Source of the DNA: Bacteroidota bacterium
GTDB taxonomy: Bacteria > Bacteroidota > Bacteroidia > AKYH767-A > OLB10
Assembly (NCBI GenBank): GCA_947453935.1
Contig: CANGJU010000005.1
Span: 1-54,564, forward strand
DNA length: 54,564 bases
Direction: 5' to 3'
The notes beneath the pieces are model-generated. The model saw nothing but the letters and a program-made list of their open reading frames with translations, did not search any database and was not told the origin of the DNA. How positions within the stretch are numbered: position 1 is the first letter of the stretch; each line of letters begins with the position of its first letter. Made by a program: the position numbers and the translations under genes. This document shows positions 39,218-48,938 of this stretch, in pieces.

Positions 39218-41698
39218 TTAGGCTTTGGAACTCTTTCGTTTAAATAGCTTTTTAAAAGTAGATTTTAAACCTTTTCTTTCTTTATCTTCTTCGTAATAAC
39301 CATAGCCGTATCCGTAACCATAGCCATATCCGTAGCCATATCCATATTCGTATCCATAACCATAGCTTCTATTCGATGCTTTAATGGCATTAAATACTAT
39401 ACAAACATTTTTAAGTTTACCATCATTATATAATTTATTGATAAAGTTCAAGTGGTGCTTTCTTGTTACGCGCTGACGAACTAAATAAATATTTATATCT
39501 ACATATTTTGATAATACCATCGCATCTGTAATTAATCCTACCGGAGGCGTATCCAAAATGATATAATCGTAGTTGGCTTTTAAATAAATAAACAACTCAT
39601 CCATCTTTGGAGAAATTATTAATTCAGATGGGTTAGGGGGCTTAGGCCCAGATAAAATAATATCCAGATTTGGAATTGTGCCGGAGTTCTGTATAATTTC
39701 TTTTTCTGTATTTAAACCAATCAAATAGTTACTTAATCCAATTTCAGAAACGAAGTCGAAACCAATTGTAATTTTAGGCTTACGTAAGTCGCAACCTACA
39801 AGAATAGTTTTACGGCCCGACATTGCCATCATACAAGCAAGGTTTACGGATGTAAAACTTTTTCCTTCTGATGAGATAGAAGAGGTAACCAGGATGGTTG
39901 CTTTCTGACTTCCCTGATTGAAATATTGTAAGTTAGTACGAATAGTTCTGAAGGCTTCAGAGATATGTGAATTTGGTTTTTCTGTAACAACTAAACTTGA
40001 TTTAGATGCACTTAATCCAATCATACCAATAACTGGAATATTCGTTCTTGCATCTAAATCATTACGGTCAATGATACGATCGTTAAACGCTGTTCTGATA
40101 TAAATAAAGAATGCAGGTAATATCAAACCGAATATAACGGCAATGGTGTAACTTAAACTTTGAATTGGTTTAAGTGGCTTTATAAATGTTCTTGCATTAT
40201 CAATTACTCGATTATCGGCTGTGGTAGATGCAAGTAATATAGCAGTTTCTGCTTTTTTCTGAAGCAAGTAAGAGTAAAGTTGTTCTTTAATATTCGAACC
40301 TCTTAACATTCCTTGTAATTCTCGTTGAGCGGTTGGTAGTCTTCTAAGCTTAGCCTCAACTCCTGTTCTTTGGTATTTAGCTTCGTTTAGTGATGCGTTA
40401 ATTCCACTTTTTAAAGATTTGATATTTTCAGATAGTGCAGCTTTGGTATTTGCAATCTCAGTATTCAAACTTACCATTAATGGATTATCCTCTTTCGATA
40501 GGTTGGACTGAGATTTTTTCTTGTTTTCTAATTCGTTTAGTTTTAAAACGAGACTTTGTAAAAGAGGATCGTTAACTAATATACTTCCTGGTGAAATATT
40601 ACCTGTTAAATTCTTGCTATCTGTTTTTACATAATCTCCGAGATAATCTAAAAAACTACTTTGTACTGCTAATTGGGAAATCTGACCATTGAAGTTTTTT
40701 ACGCTTTCTAAATAGGCATTAGCTTCAATTGATAAATCGGTAATTCCTCGGGATACTCTGAATTTTTCAACGTTAACTTCGTTTTCATTTATTTCTCCTG
40801 TTAAAGCTCCCAATTGTTGTTCAATAAAACTAAGAGTATTTACAGCATATTCGTTTTTAACTTCAATGCCTTTTTTAACATATAAATCGCATAGTTTATT
40901 TAAAAAAGCTTCATTTTTCGATGGCGTAGCTCCCTGAATTGAAATTTGTAGCATGGAAGCTTGTTTGCTGATCGGTTCTGCTTTTAAAGCGCTTTGGTAG
41001 ATATCTGTTAATAAACTTTTGTCAGCTACTTTAATTATGAAATTACGTTTGGAGAAATTTTTCGATTCGTATGGTTGACGACTGAAGTCGACTGCTTTGT
41101 CTATTGAAAATATTCCTAAATCATTGCTGATTTTTCTATTAAACAAGTAGTATCCTACATGCTCTGTGTTTCCTTTTTGATAGGTGAGTTTATACTTATT
41201 GTTATTTATTATTTCTAACTTGATAGAAGTATTGTAAGCGAGGCTATACAAAGTGTCTTCTTTTAAATCGAAAGGCTTTAATGCGAAAATTTCAGATGTT
41301 TTAACATCGCCAATTAAATAATAACTTTTGTAAAGCTGTAAGTCTTCAATTGTTTTCGAAATAAGCATTCGCGAACGAATAATTCCAATTTCATTTTCAA
41401 TTCCACCTTCGTTATTAAATGCTCCTAGCTGGGTTAATAAATCACTGCTGTTTACATTTTTCTTTTCGTCTTTTATCAGAACAGTACACGATGAGAAATA
41501 AACTCTATCTGCATACCAGTTATAAAAATAAGCAGTAACTAAGGATAGACTTAAGGTATAGATGTATAAATACCAATATCGTAAAAAATATTTATTAAAT
41601 ATTTGCGAAAGGTTAATTGTGTTTTCGCTTTCGTTTTTTTGATCGTTATTAGGGTTGTTTACTTTGTAGTCGTGCCCGTTTGTAGTTTCCTGATTCAT
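39218..41698 (-). CDS. Polysaccharide biosynthesis tyrosine autokinase (Wzc-like BY-kinase)
   Basis: 826 aa; Wzz domain, Walker A-like SSEGKSFTSVNLACMMAMSGRKTILVGCDLRKPK, DYIILDTPPVGLITDA, C-terminal Tyr/Gly cluster YGYGYEYGYGYGYG. Confidence 0.92.
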   Translation of the reverse strand: MNQETTNGHDYKVNNPNNDQKNESENTINLSQIFNKYFLRYWYLYIYTLSLSLVTAYFYNWYADRVYFSSCTVLIKDEKKNVNSSDLLTQLGAFNNEGGIENEIGIIRSRMLISKTIEDLQLYKSYYLIGDVKTSEIFALKPFDLKEDTLYSLAYNTSIKLEIINNNKYKLTYQKGNTEHVGYYLFNRKISNDLGIFSIDKAVDFSRQPYESKNFSKRNFIIKVADKSLLTDIYQSALKAEPISKQASMLQISIQGATPSKNEAFLNKLCDLYVKKGIEVKNEYAVNTLSFIEQQLGALTGEINENEVNVEKFRVSRGITDLSIEANAYLESVKNFNGQISQLAVQSSFLDYLGDYVKTDSKNLTGNISPGSILVNDPLLQSLVLKLNELENKKKSQSNLSKEDNPLMVSLNTEIANTKAALSENIKSLKSGINASLNEAKYQRTGVEAKLRRLPTAQRELQGMLRGSNIKEQLYSYLLQKKAETAILLASTTADNRVIDNARTFIKPLKPIQSLSYTIAVIFGLILPAFFIYIRTAFNDRIIDRNDLDARTNIPVIGMIGLSASKSSLVVTEKPNSHISEAFRTIRTNLQYFNQGSQKATILVTSSISSEGKSFTSVNLACMMAMSGRKTILVGCDLRKPKITIGFDFVSEIGLSNYLIGLNTEKEIIQNSGTIPNLDIILSGPKPPNPSELIISPKMDELFIYLKANYDYIILDTPPVGLITDAMVLSKYVDINIYLVRQRVTRKHHLNFINKLYNDGKLKNVCIVFNAIKASNRSYGYGYEYGYGYGYGYGYGYGYGYYEEDKERKGLKSTFKKLFKRKSSKA

Positions 41699-41726
41699 CG
41701 TCTTAATAAATTGTGTAAGTAAAATG

Positions 41727-42509
41727 TTATTTGTTAAATAACACGAATGCGCATAACGTTCCTAAACTGATAATTAAAGGAGCTATTTTGTAGAAGTTGT
41801 CCGATTGTGATACTTTGTCTTTCACCGGAGGTACATATAAAATGTCGTTTGAATGTAAGTAGTAGTATGGTGAATAAAATAAATCTCTTCTTGTTAAGTC
41901 AATTGGAATATATACTTTTTCTCCTTTTACTTCGCGAATAAGCATCACCTCTTTTCTGTTTCCAAAAATAGATAAGTCACCAGCCATTCCAATTGCTTCT
42001 GGTAATGTTAGTTTTTCATTTGTTACAGTGTAAACCCCAGGATGAGTAACTTCACCTAATAATGTTACCTTGAAGTTTTCAAAGTAGATTCTTACACTAG
42101 GTTGTTGTAAATACTTTTCTAATTGTTTTTGAATATAATCTTTGGCTTGTGTTGTGGATAAACCAGCGACTTTAATTTTACCAACTAATGGCATATCAAT
42201 ATATCCTTCTGCATCTACTAAATATCCAACATTCGGTCGGGTAGAGTAGCTGTCTCCAACAGTAGGACCTTCTGATTTACTGAACACATTAAAGAACGCA
42301 GTTGCTTCCGGATTTAAGCTGCTAACATAAATTGACAAGATGTCGTATGGCTGAATTACAGAGGTATAATGCTCTTCGATAAATTTCTGTTTACTAACAA
42401 CAGCAGTGTCCTTCGATTCTTGAAAATATGTTACCTCCATTACATTTCGGCATGATCCTAAAAACAATAATAAAGTAAGCGCAATAAAAGATTGTTGAAT
42501 CTTTTTCAT
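41727..42509 (-). CDS. Polysaccharide biosynthesis/export lipoprotein (Wza-like)
   Basis: 260 aa; lipobox [72 protein letters not shown]. Confidence 0.9.
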   Translation of the reverse strand: MKKIQQSFIALTLLLFLGSCRNVMEVTYFQESKDTAVVSKQKFIEEHYTSVIQPYDILSIYVSSLNPEATAFFNVFSKSEGPTVGDSYSTRPNVGYLVDAEGYIDMPLVGKIKVAGLSTTQAKDYIQKQLEKYLQQPSVRIYFENFKVTLLGEVTHPGVYTVTNEKLTLPEAIGMAGDLSIFGNRKEVMLIREVKGEKVYIPIDLTRRDLFYSPYYYLHSNDILYVPPVKDKVSQSDNFYKIAPLIISLGTLCAFVLFNK

Positions 42510-42639
42510 AATAGTGTGTTGGTTTGATTATAAATATGCCCTTTCGGGTGGACGTTATACTGAAAATTTTCTACGATGTTACATAAAATCTAAACATCTT
42601 CGAATAAACTTTAAGTTGACTAAAATGTTAATCTTATCT

Positions 42640-42682
42640 GACGAAACTCATTTGCGTAGGTTCGTCGTAACTATTATTTTAG
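42640..42682 (+). promoter_or_regulatory. Candidate paa promoter with overlapping inverted repeat
   Basis: Inverted repeat GACGAA (42640-42645) / TTCGTC (42661-42666) spans TTG (42652-42654); 20 bp further is TATTTTAG (42675-42682), one mismatch from TAnnTTTG; ATG at 42709. Confidence 0.4.
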
Positions 42683-42708
42683 CAAAGTTAATAAGACACG
42701 ATATTTCG

Positions 42709-43659
42709 ATGGATATAAATGTAAAAACGGATGATGTATCCGAAAAGGAAAATGCATTCAACGACAGTATTCAAGCTGGTAAAGTAATCGAGCCTAAGGA
42801 CTGGATGCCTGAAAAGTATCGAAAGCAATTATTAAGAATGATGTCACAACATGCTCATTCAGAGGTGGTTGGAATGTTGCCTGAAGGTAATTGGATTACA
42901 AGAGCTCCCTCATTAGCACGTAAAGCTATCCTAATAGCCAAGGTTCAGGATGAGGCCGGACATGGTTTATACATCTACAGTGCGGCGGAAACTTTGGGTA
43001 TGGATCGCTCTGAAATGATTGATCAACTTTTGGCTGGAAAAGCAAAATATTCTTCTATTTTCAACTATCCAACAATTTCTTGGGCTGATATCGGTGCCAT
43101 CGGATGGTTGGTTGATGGAGCTGCCATTGTTAATCAAACGGTATTGGCTAAGTGTTCATACGGACCTTATTCCCGTGCGATGTTACGTATATGCAGGGAA
43201 GAGAATTTTCATAATAAGCAAGGTTATCAGATTTTAGCTTACCTTATGAGAGGTACGCAGGAGCAAAAAGCAATGGCTCAGGATGCAATGAATCGCTGGT
43301 GGTGGCCTGCTCTTATGATGTTTGGCCCGTCTGATAAGGAGTCACCAAATAGCGCCGACCTTCTAAAATGGAAGGTAAAGTTGTTTACCAACGACGATTT
43401 ACGCCAACGTTTTATTGATAGAACGGTTGAACAAGCGCAAGCTATTGGTTTGAAAATTCCAGATGATAAACTGAAATGGAATGAAGAAACTCGCCATTAT
43501 GATTTCGGCGAAATAAATTGGGATGAGTTCTTCCAGGTTATTAATGGTAATGGTCCATGTAATAAATTACGTTTGAAACAACGTAACGATGCACATACAA
43601 ATGGTCAATGGGTGCGCGATGCTGCCAAAGCATATGCAGAAAAGAAAAAAACAAATTAA
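42709..43659 (+). CDS. paaA: 1,2-phenylacetyl-CoA epoxidase, subunit PaaA
   Basis: [72 protein letters not shown] opens at 42514, but MDINVKTDD (42709) is the likely start. Confidence 0.95.
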   Translation: MDINVKTDDVSEKENAFNDSIQAGKVIEPKDWMPEKYRKQLLRMMSQHAHSEVVGMLPEGNWITRAPSLARKAILIAKVQDEAGHGLYIYSAAETLGMDRSEMIDQLLAGKAKYSSIFNYPTISWADIGAIGWLVDGAAIVNQTVLAKCSYGPYSRAMLRICREENFHNKQGYQILAYLMRGTQEQKAMAQDAMNRWWWPALMMFGPSDKESPNSADLLKWKVKLFTNDDLRQRFIDRTVEQAQAIGLKIPDDKLKWNEETRHYDFGEINWDEFFQVINGNGPCNKLRLKQRNDAHTNGQWVRDAAKAYAEKKKTN

Positions 43660-43679
43660 GAGTATAATAGATTAATAAA

Positions 43680-43970
43680 ATGGATTCAAATCATCAATGG
43701 CCTACATGGGAAGTGTTCACTCAAAAAAAACAAGGTGCTGCGCATGAGCATGCAGGTAGTGTTCACGCTCCTGATGGTGAAATTGCACTTTTAAATGCAA
43801 GAGATGTATATGGCAGAAGACAAGAAGGCGTTAATATTTGGGTAGTTCCAAGTAATGCAATCATTGCTTCATCTCCGGAAGATGCTGGTTCATTCTTCGA
43901 TCCTGCCAACGATAAAATGTATCGCTCTCCTAATTTTTTCAAAACTGCTGACGGTTTAAAACAAATATGA
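43680..43970 (+). CDS. paaB: 1,2-phenylacetyl-CoA epoxidase, subunit PaaB
   Basis: 96 aa; WEVFTQKKQGAAHEHAGSVHAPDGEIALLNARDVYGRRQEGVNIWVVPS. Confidence 0.95.
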   Translation: MDSNHQWPTWEVFTQKKQGAAHEHAGSVHAPDGEIALLNARDVYGRRQEGVNIWVVPSNAIIASSPEDAGSFFDPANDKMYRSPNFFKTADGLKQI

Positions 43971-44737
43971 TGACGGATTTAAATAAAGCATTAAATGAGT
44001 TTTGTCTTCGTATTGCTGATAATTCATTGATACACGCACAGCGTATTTCGGAGTGGACAGGACACGGACCCATCCTCGAAGAAGATATAGCAATGAGTAA
44101 TGTGGCGTTGGATCTTATTGGGCAGGCGCGTGGATTTTATACTTACGCTGCACAAATTGAAGCGAATGGTAAAACAGAAGATGTTTACGCTTTTCACAGA
44201 GGAGAAAGAGAGTTTAGAAATAAATTAATGGTTGAGTTACCCGATAATAAAGACTTCGGATTTACAATGATGAAATTGTTTTTGAACGGTTGTTTCGATT
44301 ATCTAATGTTTCGTGATTTGATGAAAAGTACTGACGAAACTATTTCCGGACTTGCAGCTAAATCAATTAAGGAAGTAACATATCATGTGCGTCATGCAGG
44401 TGATTGGGTTGTTCGCCTTGGTGATGGCACGCAAGAAAGTCATGAGCGTGTTCAAAATTCATTGAACGAATTATGGCCATTCACGAATGAACTCTTCGAG
44501 CAAGATAATATCGATACGTTGTTAATCACTAATGGAATTGCATTCGATAAAGAAAGTTTTAGATCCGAATGGACAAAAATGGTAACGGAGATTTTTGCAA
44601 AAGCTACTTTGTCAATTCCTGAAAATAACACGTATTTTCCTACTGGTGGCTTGAAAGGCGTGCATACCGAACATTTCGGATTTTTATTAGCGGAAATGCA
44701 ATACTTGCCTCGAATGTATCCTGATGCTGTATGGTAA
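43967..44737 (+). CDS. paaC: 1,2-phenylacetyl-CoA epoxidase, subunit PaaC
   Basis: 256 aa; QRISEWTGHGPILEEDIAMSNVALDLIGQARGFYTYAA, KEVTYHVRHAGDWVVRLGDGTQESHER. Confidence 0.95.
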   Translation: MMTDLNKALNEFCLRIADNSLIHAQRISEWTGHGPILEEDIAMSNVALDLIGQARGFYTYAAQIEANGKTEDVYAFHRGEREFRNKLMVELPDNKDFGFTMMKLFLNGCFDYLMFRDLMKSTDETISGLAAKSIKEVTYHVRHAGDWVVRLGDGTQESHERVQNSLNELWPFTNELFEQDNIDTLLITNGIAFDKESFRSEWTKMVTEIFAKATLSIPENNTYFPTGGLKGVHTEHFGFLLAEMQYLPRMYPDAVW

Positions 44738-45225
44738 CATTAGAATTGAGTGAAATCTGGGATTTGCTGAATTCTATTCCTGATCCCGAAGTTCCTGCAA
44801 TTAGTATCGTAGAATTAGGCGTAGTACGTGATGTTCGTGTAACCGATTCCAACATTGAAGTCGATATTACACCAACTTACTCTGGTTGTCCTGCACTGAA
44901 AAACATGGAGGAGCAAATTAGAGCTAAACTTTTGTTGGTTGGATTAACTCCACTAATTAAAACGATTTATAAACCAGCGTGGACAACCGATTGGATGTCG
45001 GATGAAACAAAGGAGAAATTACGAGCCTATGGTATCGCTCCACCTGAGAAATTGTCTTTCGAAAATTTGCATCCTTTTGCTAATAATGATAAAGGCCCCG
45101 TAGCTTGTCCTTTTTGTAGTTCAACAGATACTTCATTAACTAGCCGATTTGGCTCAACAGCCTGCAAAGCATTGCACTTTTGTAATGCTTGTTGTCAGCC
45201 CTTTGAGCAGTTCAAATGTCACTGA
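44731..45225 (+). CDS. paaD: Phenylacetate-CoA oxygenase subunit PaaD (MIP18-like plus Cys-rich tail)
   Basis: 164 aa; IWDLLNSIPDPEVPAISIVELGVVRDV, PTYSGCPALKNMEEQI, C-terminal CPFCSS...TACKALHFCNACCQPFEQFKCH. Confidence 0.93.
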   Translation: MVTLELSEIWDLLNSIPDPEVPAISIVELGVVRDVRVTDSNIEVDITPTYSGCPALKNMEEQIRAKLLLVGLTPLIKTIYKPAWTTDWMSDETKEKLRAYGIAPPEKLSFENLHPFANNDKGPVACPFCSSTDTSLTSRFGSTACKALHFCNACCQPFEQFKCH

Positions 45226-45292
45226 TACTTCATTCAGAATTATAGCTTAACGAACGCCTTTTTTAGTTTTCTTTGTAGTAAGAAAATTTAAT

Positions 45293-46069
45293 ATGAGTTT
45301 AATTACTGCTACGATTGAAAACGGGGTAGGCCGTATCAAGCTAAACCGCCCTGAAAAATTTAATAGTTTTAATCGCGAGATGGCCTTGCAAATGCAAGCT
45401 GCGCTCGATACATTTTCCTCTGATAATAATGTTCGTTGTATCTTAATTGATGCAGAAGGGAAAGCATTTTGTGCAGGCCAGGATTTATCAGAGGCAATTG
45501 CGCCTGATGGACCAGGAATTCAGAAAATTGTTGATGAACATTATAATCCAATTATTATTAAAATTCGCGAAGCACAAAAGCCAGTAGTTGCTGTTGTTCA
45601 TGGAGTAGCTGCAGGTGCAGGAGCTAATATCGCTCTAGCGTGCGATATCGTGCTTGCAGGTGAGTCGGCTTCATTCATTCAGGCTTTCAGTAAAATAGGA
45701 TTAATTCCTGATAGCGGCGGAACATTCTTCCTTCCACGCTTAATTGGATCTCAGAGAGCTGCAGGTTTAATGATGCTTGCTGATAAAGTAGGTGGAAAAG
45801 AAGCAGCAGAAATGGGAATGGTTTATAAATGTTTTGATGATGCTTCATTGAAATTAGAAGCCGATAAAATTTGTAATCAGCTGGCAAATATGCCTACTAA
45901 AGGTATCGCCTTAACGAAAATGCTGTTGAATCAATCTGCAACTTCAAATTTAAAAGAGCAACTTAAATTAGAAGAAGTATATCAGGCACAAGCAGGACAA
46001 ACCTATGATCATAAAGAAGGTGTTAATGCCTTTCTTGAAAAACGATTGCCGGTATTTAAAGGAGAATAA
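45293..46069 (+). CDS. paaG: Enoyl-CoA hydratase/isomerase family, PaaG-type
   Basis: 258 aa; RIKLNRPEKFNSFN, AFCAGQDLSEA, VVHGVAAGAGANIALACDIVLAGESASFIQAFSKIGLIPDSGGTFFLPRLIG. Confidence 0.85.
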   Translation: MSLITATIENGVGRIKLNRPEKFNSFNREMALQMQAALDTFSSDNNVRCILIDAEGKAFCAGQDLSEAIAPDGPGIQKIVDEHYNPIIIKIREAQKPVVAVVHGVAAGAGANIALACDIVLAGESASFIQAFSKIGLIPDSGGTFFLPRLIGSQRAAGLMMLADKVGGKEAAEMGMVYKCFDDASLKLEADKICNQLANMPTKGIALTKMLLNQSATSNLKEQLKLEEVYQAQAGQTYDHKEGVNAFLEKRLPVFKGE

Positions 46070-46070
46070 T

Positions 46071-47243
46071 ATGTTATCAGAAAAATCAATTGTAGGTGTT
46101 ATTGGTGCTGGTGCAATGGGGAGCGGAATTGCGCAAGTAGCTGCTGCTGCTGGTCATCAGGTTTTTTTATTTGATGCTAAAGAAGGAGCCGCTAGTAATG
46201 CTGTGAAAAAAACGGAAACTTCATTAGCAAAACTTGTTGAGAAAGGAAAGATGTCATCAGATGATATGACAGCTTTGTGTAAACGCATTACCGTTATAGA
46301 TTCGCTAAACGGATTTTCTTCTGCTGATTTAATCATTGAAGCAGTGGTTGAAATTTTAGAAGTTAAAAAGGAGATTTTTTCTGCTCTTGAAAAAGTAGTT
46401 AGTCCATCGTGTATTCTTGCATCTAATACTTCTTCATTATCGGTTACTTCTGTTGCCGCAGCATGTAATCATTCTGAAAGAGTGATTGGATTGCATTTTT
46501 TTAATCCTGCTCCTATAATGCCGTTAGTAGAGGTAATTCCTGCTTTGCAAACAAAAGAAGGATTAGCAGAAGAATGTAAACTATTAATGCAAGCATGGAA
46601 AAAAGTTCCTGTAATTGCTAAGGATACTCCTGGATTTATTGTGAACCGTGTAGCGCGTCCTTATTATGGCGAAGCATTAAAGATTGTTGAAGAAGGGATT
46701 GCTGATATGGTAACCGTTGATGCTGCAATGCGTGAGAAAGGTGGATTTAAAATGGGACCGTTTGAATTAATGGATTTAATAGGCAACGATATAAATTACA
46801 CTGTTACTGAAACTGTTTGGAAGCAGTTTTATTTTGATGCTCGTTTTCGTCCTTCTTTAATTCAAAAAAAAATGGTTGAGTCAGGAAGATTAGGCAGAAA
46901 GACGGGAATGGGGTATTACGATTACAGTGAAAATGCTGTTATACCCGAAGTAAAAGTAAATGATGATTTAGCAAGTGAAATTGTTATTCGTGTTTTAACA
47001 ATGCTAATCAATGAAGCTGCTGATGCATTGTATTATAAAATAGCAACGGCTGAAGATATCGATTTGTCAATGACAAAAGGAGTTAATTATCCGAAGGGAT
47101 TATTAAAATGGGCTGATGAAATAGGAGTTGAAAAAGTATTGTCATTGCTAGACTCTTTTTATGTAGAGTATCACGATGATCGTTATCGTGCTTCTGTTTT
47201 ATTGCGTCAGATGGCAAGAGAAAATAAATCCTTTTTTAATTAA
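46071..47243 (+). CDS. paaH: 3-hydroxyacyl-CoA dehydrogenase, PaaH-type
   Basis: GVIGAGAMGSGIAQVAAAAGHQVFLFD, ASNTSSLSVTSVAAACNHSERVIGLHFFNPAPIMPLVEVI, KDTPGFIVNRVARPYYGEAL; ORF track start 46005 overlaps paaG; MLSEKSIVG at 46071 is the likely start. Confidence 0.9.
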   Translation: MLSEKSIVGVIGAGAMGSGIAQVAAAAGHQVFLFDAKEGAASNAVKKTETSLAKLVEKGKMSSDDMTALCKRITVIDSLNGFSSADLIIEAVVEILEVKKEIFSALEKVVSPSCILASNTSSLSVTSVAAACNHSERVIGLHFFNPAPIMPLVEVIPALQTKEGLAEECKLLMQAWKKVPVIAKDTPGFIVNRVARPYYGEALKIVEEGIADMVTVDAAMREKGGFKMGPFELMDLIGNDINYTVTETVWKQFYFDARFRPSLIQKKMVESGRLGRKTGMGYYDYSENAVIPEVKVNDDLASEIVIRVLTMLINEAADALYYKIATAEDIDLSMTKGVNYPKGLLKWADEIGVEKVLSLLDSFYVEYHDDRYRASVLLRQMARENKSFFN

Positions 47244-47255
47244 TTCGAAGGGTTT

Positions 47256-47693
47256 ATGGATTCGAATCAAGCGAAGAAAATTGTTGCAAGAATGTATGAC
47301 CACGATTGGTTTAGTCAGTGGTTAGGTATTGAAGTACTCGAAGTAGCTCCTGGCTTTTGCAAACTAAAAATGAAAATCAGAAAGGAAATGCTCAACGGAT
47401 TTGGTATTGCTCACGGAGGAATAACCTATTCACTTGCCGACAGTGCGTTGGCATTTGCATCTAATTCGCATGGTCGCCAAAGCGTCTCTGTTGAAACGTC
47501 AATATCACATACCATCTCATTGAAAGAAGATGATGTGATTTATGCTATATCAGAAGAAAAAAGTTTAACTAATAAAATTGGAATTTATTCTATTACTGTA
47601 ACAAATGAACAATCGCAAACGGTTGCATTGTTTAAAGGAGTAGTTTACAGAACATCAAAGGAATGGTTTCCACAAGAAAAAGAAAATGATTAA
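47256..47693 (+). CDS. paaI: Hydroxyphenylacetyl-CoA thioesterase PaaI
   Basis: 145 aa hotdog fold; GFGIAHGGITYSLADSALAFASNSHG. Confidence 0.9.
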   Translation: MDSNQAKKIVARMYDHDWFSQWLGIEVLEVAPGFCKLKMKIRKEMLNGFGIAHGGITYSLADSALAFASNSHGRQSVSVETSISHTISLKEDDVIYAISEEKSLTNKIGIYSITVTNEQSQTVALFKGVVYRTSKEWFPQEKEND

Positions 47694-48894
47694 GAACGCA
47701 TACATTGTTAATGGTGTTAGAACACCAATCGGTAATTTTGGTGGTACATTGTCACCTGTTCGTGCAGATGATTTAGCTGCATTGGTATTAAGAAAGCTTG
47801 CTGAAAAAAATAGCGGAGTCGATTTTTCTTCTGTTGGCGATGTTATCATGGGTTGTGCAAATCAGGCCGGTGAAGACAATCGTAATATTGCACGCATGGC
47901 TAGTTTGCTTGCAGGATTGCCTGTGTCAATTCCAGGAGAAACAGTAAATCGTTTGTGTGCATCAGGATTGTCAGCCATTGCATCTGCAGGGCGTTCGTTA
48001 ATGTTAGGCGAAGCCGAATTAATGATTGCTGGTGGTGTTGAACATATGACGCGTGGTCCATGGGTGATTTCAAAAACATCAACTCCTTATGGACGTGATG
48101 CACAAATGTTCGATTCAAGTTTTGGATGGCGTTTTATCAATCCTTTAATGAAAGAAAAATTTGGTGTTGATGCCATGGGCGAAACTGCAGAAAATCTTGC
48201 AGTGCGTGATAATATTTCTCGCGAAGATCAAGATCAGTTTGCGCTATGGTCGCAGCAAAAAGCTACTGCCGCTCAAAAGGCTGGTAAGTTCGAAAATGAA
48301 ATTGTTGCCGTTGAAATTCCACAACGAAAAGGCGATCCTATATTGTTTACAGCAGATGAATTTGTTAAACCATCTACTTCAATAGAAGGATTAGCTAAAT
48401 TAAAACCAAGTTTTCGTAAAGACGGTACTGTTACAGCTGGTAATGCGAGTGGATTGAATGATGGTGCAGCAGCTGTTTTATTAGCTTCCGAAGAAGGTTT
48501 GAAGAAGAATAATCTGAAAGCATTAAGTAGAATTGTAGCAATTGGTATTGCTGGTGTTGAACCGCATATCATGGGTATTGGTCCCGTTGAAGCTGCGAAC
48601 AAAGCACTTAAAAATGCAGGACTTACCTGGAATGATATGGATATTATTGAACTCAACGAAGCTTTTGCTGCGCAAAGTTTAGCATGCATACGTAGCTGGG
48701 GCTTGGCTGATAACGATAGTCGTATTAATCCGAACGGTGGTGCGATTGCGTTAGGTCATCCCTTAGGAATGAGCGGAGCAAGAATTGCTTTGTCAGCTTC
48801 ACATCAATTAGCCGAGGGGAATAAGAAATATGCGATGGTTACTATGTGCATTGGTGTAGGGCAGGGGTATGCTATGATTCTTGAGCGTGCATAA
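47686..48894 (+). CDS. paaJ: Thiolase (3-oxoadipyl-CoA thiolase-type)
   Basis: 402 aa; AYIVNGVRTPIGNFGGTLS, TVNRLCASGLSAI, GGVEHMTRGPWV, NPNGGAIALGHPLGMSGAR. Confidence 0.9.
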   Translation: MIKNAYIVNGVRTPIGNFGGTLSPVRADDLAALVLRKLAEKNSGVDFSSVGDVIMGCANQAGEDNRNIARMASLLAGLPVSIPGETVNRLCASGLSAIASAGRSLMLGEAELMIAGGVEHMTRGPWVISKTSTPYGRDAQMFDSSFGWRFINPLMKEKFGVDAMGETAENLAVRDNISREDQDQFALWSQQKATAAQKAGKFENEIVAVEIPQRKGDPILFTADEFVKPSTSIEGLAKLKPSFRKDGTVTAGNASGLNDGAAAVLLASEEGLKKNNLKALSRIVAIGIAGVEPHIMGIGPVEAANKALKNAGLTWNDMDIIELNEAFAAQSLACIRSWGLADNDSRINPNGGAIALGHPLGMSGARIALSASHQLAEGNKKYAMVTMCIGVGQGYAMILERA

Positions 48895-48923
48895 AAAAAG
48901 AGCACCCTTTTGAGGTGCCCTGA
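48893..48923 (-). terminator. Rho-independent terminator downstream of the REC-histidine kinase gene
   Basis: Minus strand GGGCACC TCAAAAG GGTGCTC TTTTTTT; stem has one mismatch. Confidence 0.65.
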
Positions 48924-48938
48924 TTTCAAATTAAACAG

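Noticed and set aside
42541-42556. Small GCCC-TTTC-GGG hairpin upstream of paaA
   Set aside because: Only a 3-bp GC stem; too short to support a function.
42514-42708. N-terminal extension of paaA ORF
   Set aside because: It covers the divergent promoter region and has no PaaA similarity; ATG 42709 fits the family.
46005-46070. N-terminal extension of paaH ORF overlapping paaG
   Set aside because: Out-of-frame overlap with paaG; the Rossmann motif starts shortly after ATG 46071.
48273-48689. 138 aa antisense ORF within paaJ
   Set aside because: Opposite a well-conserved thiolase; composition typical of antisense frame.
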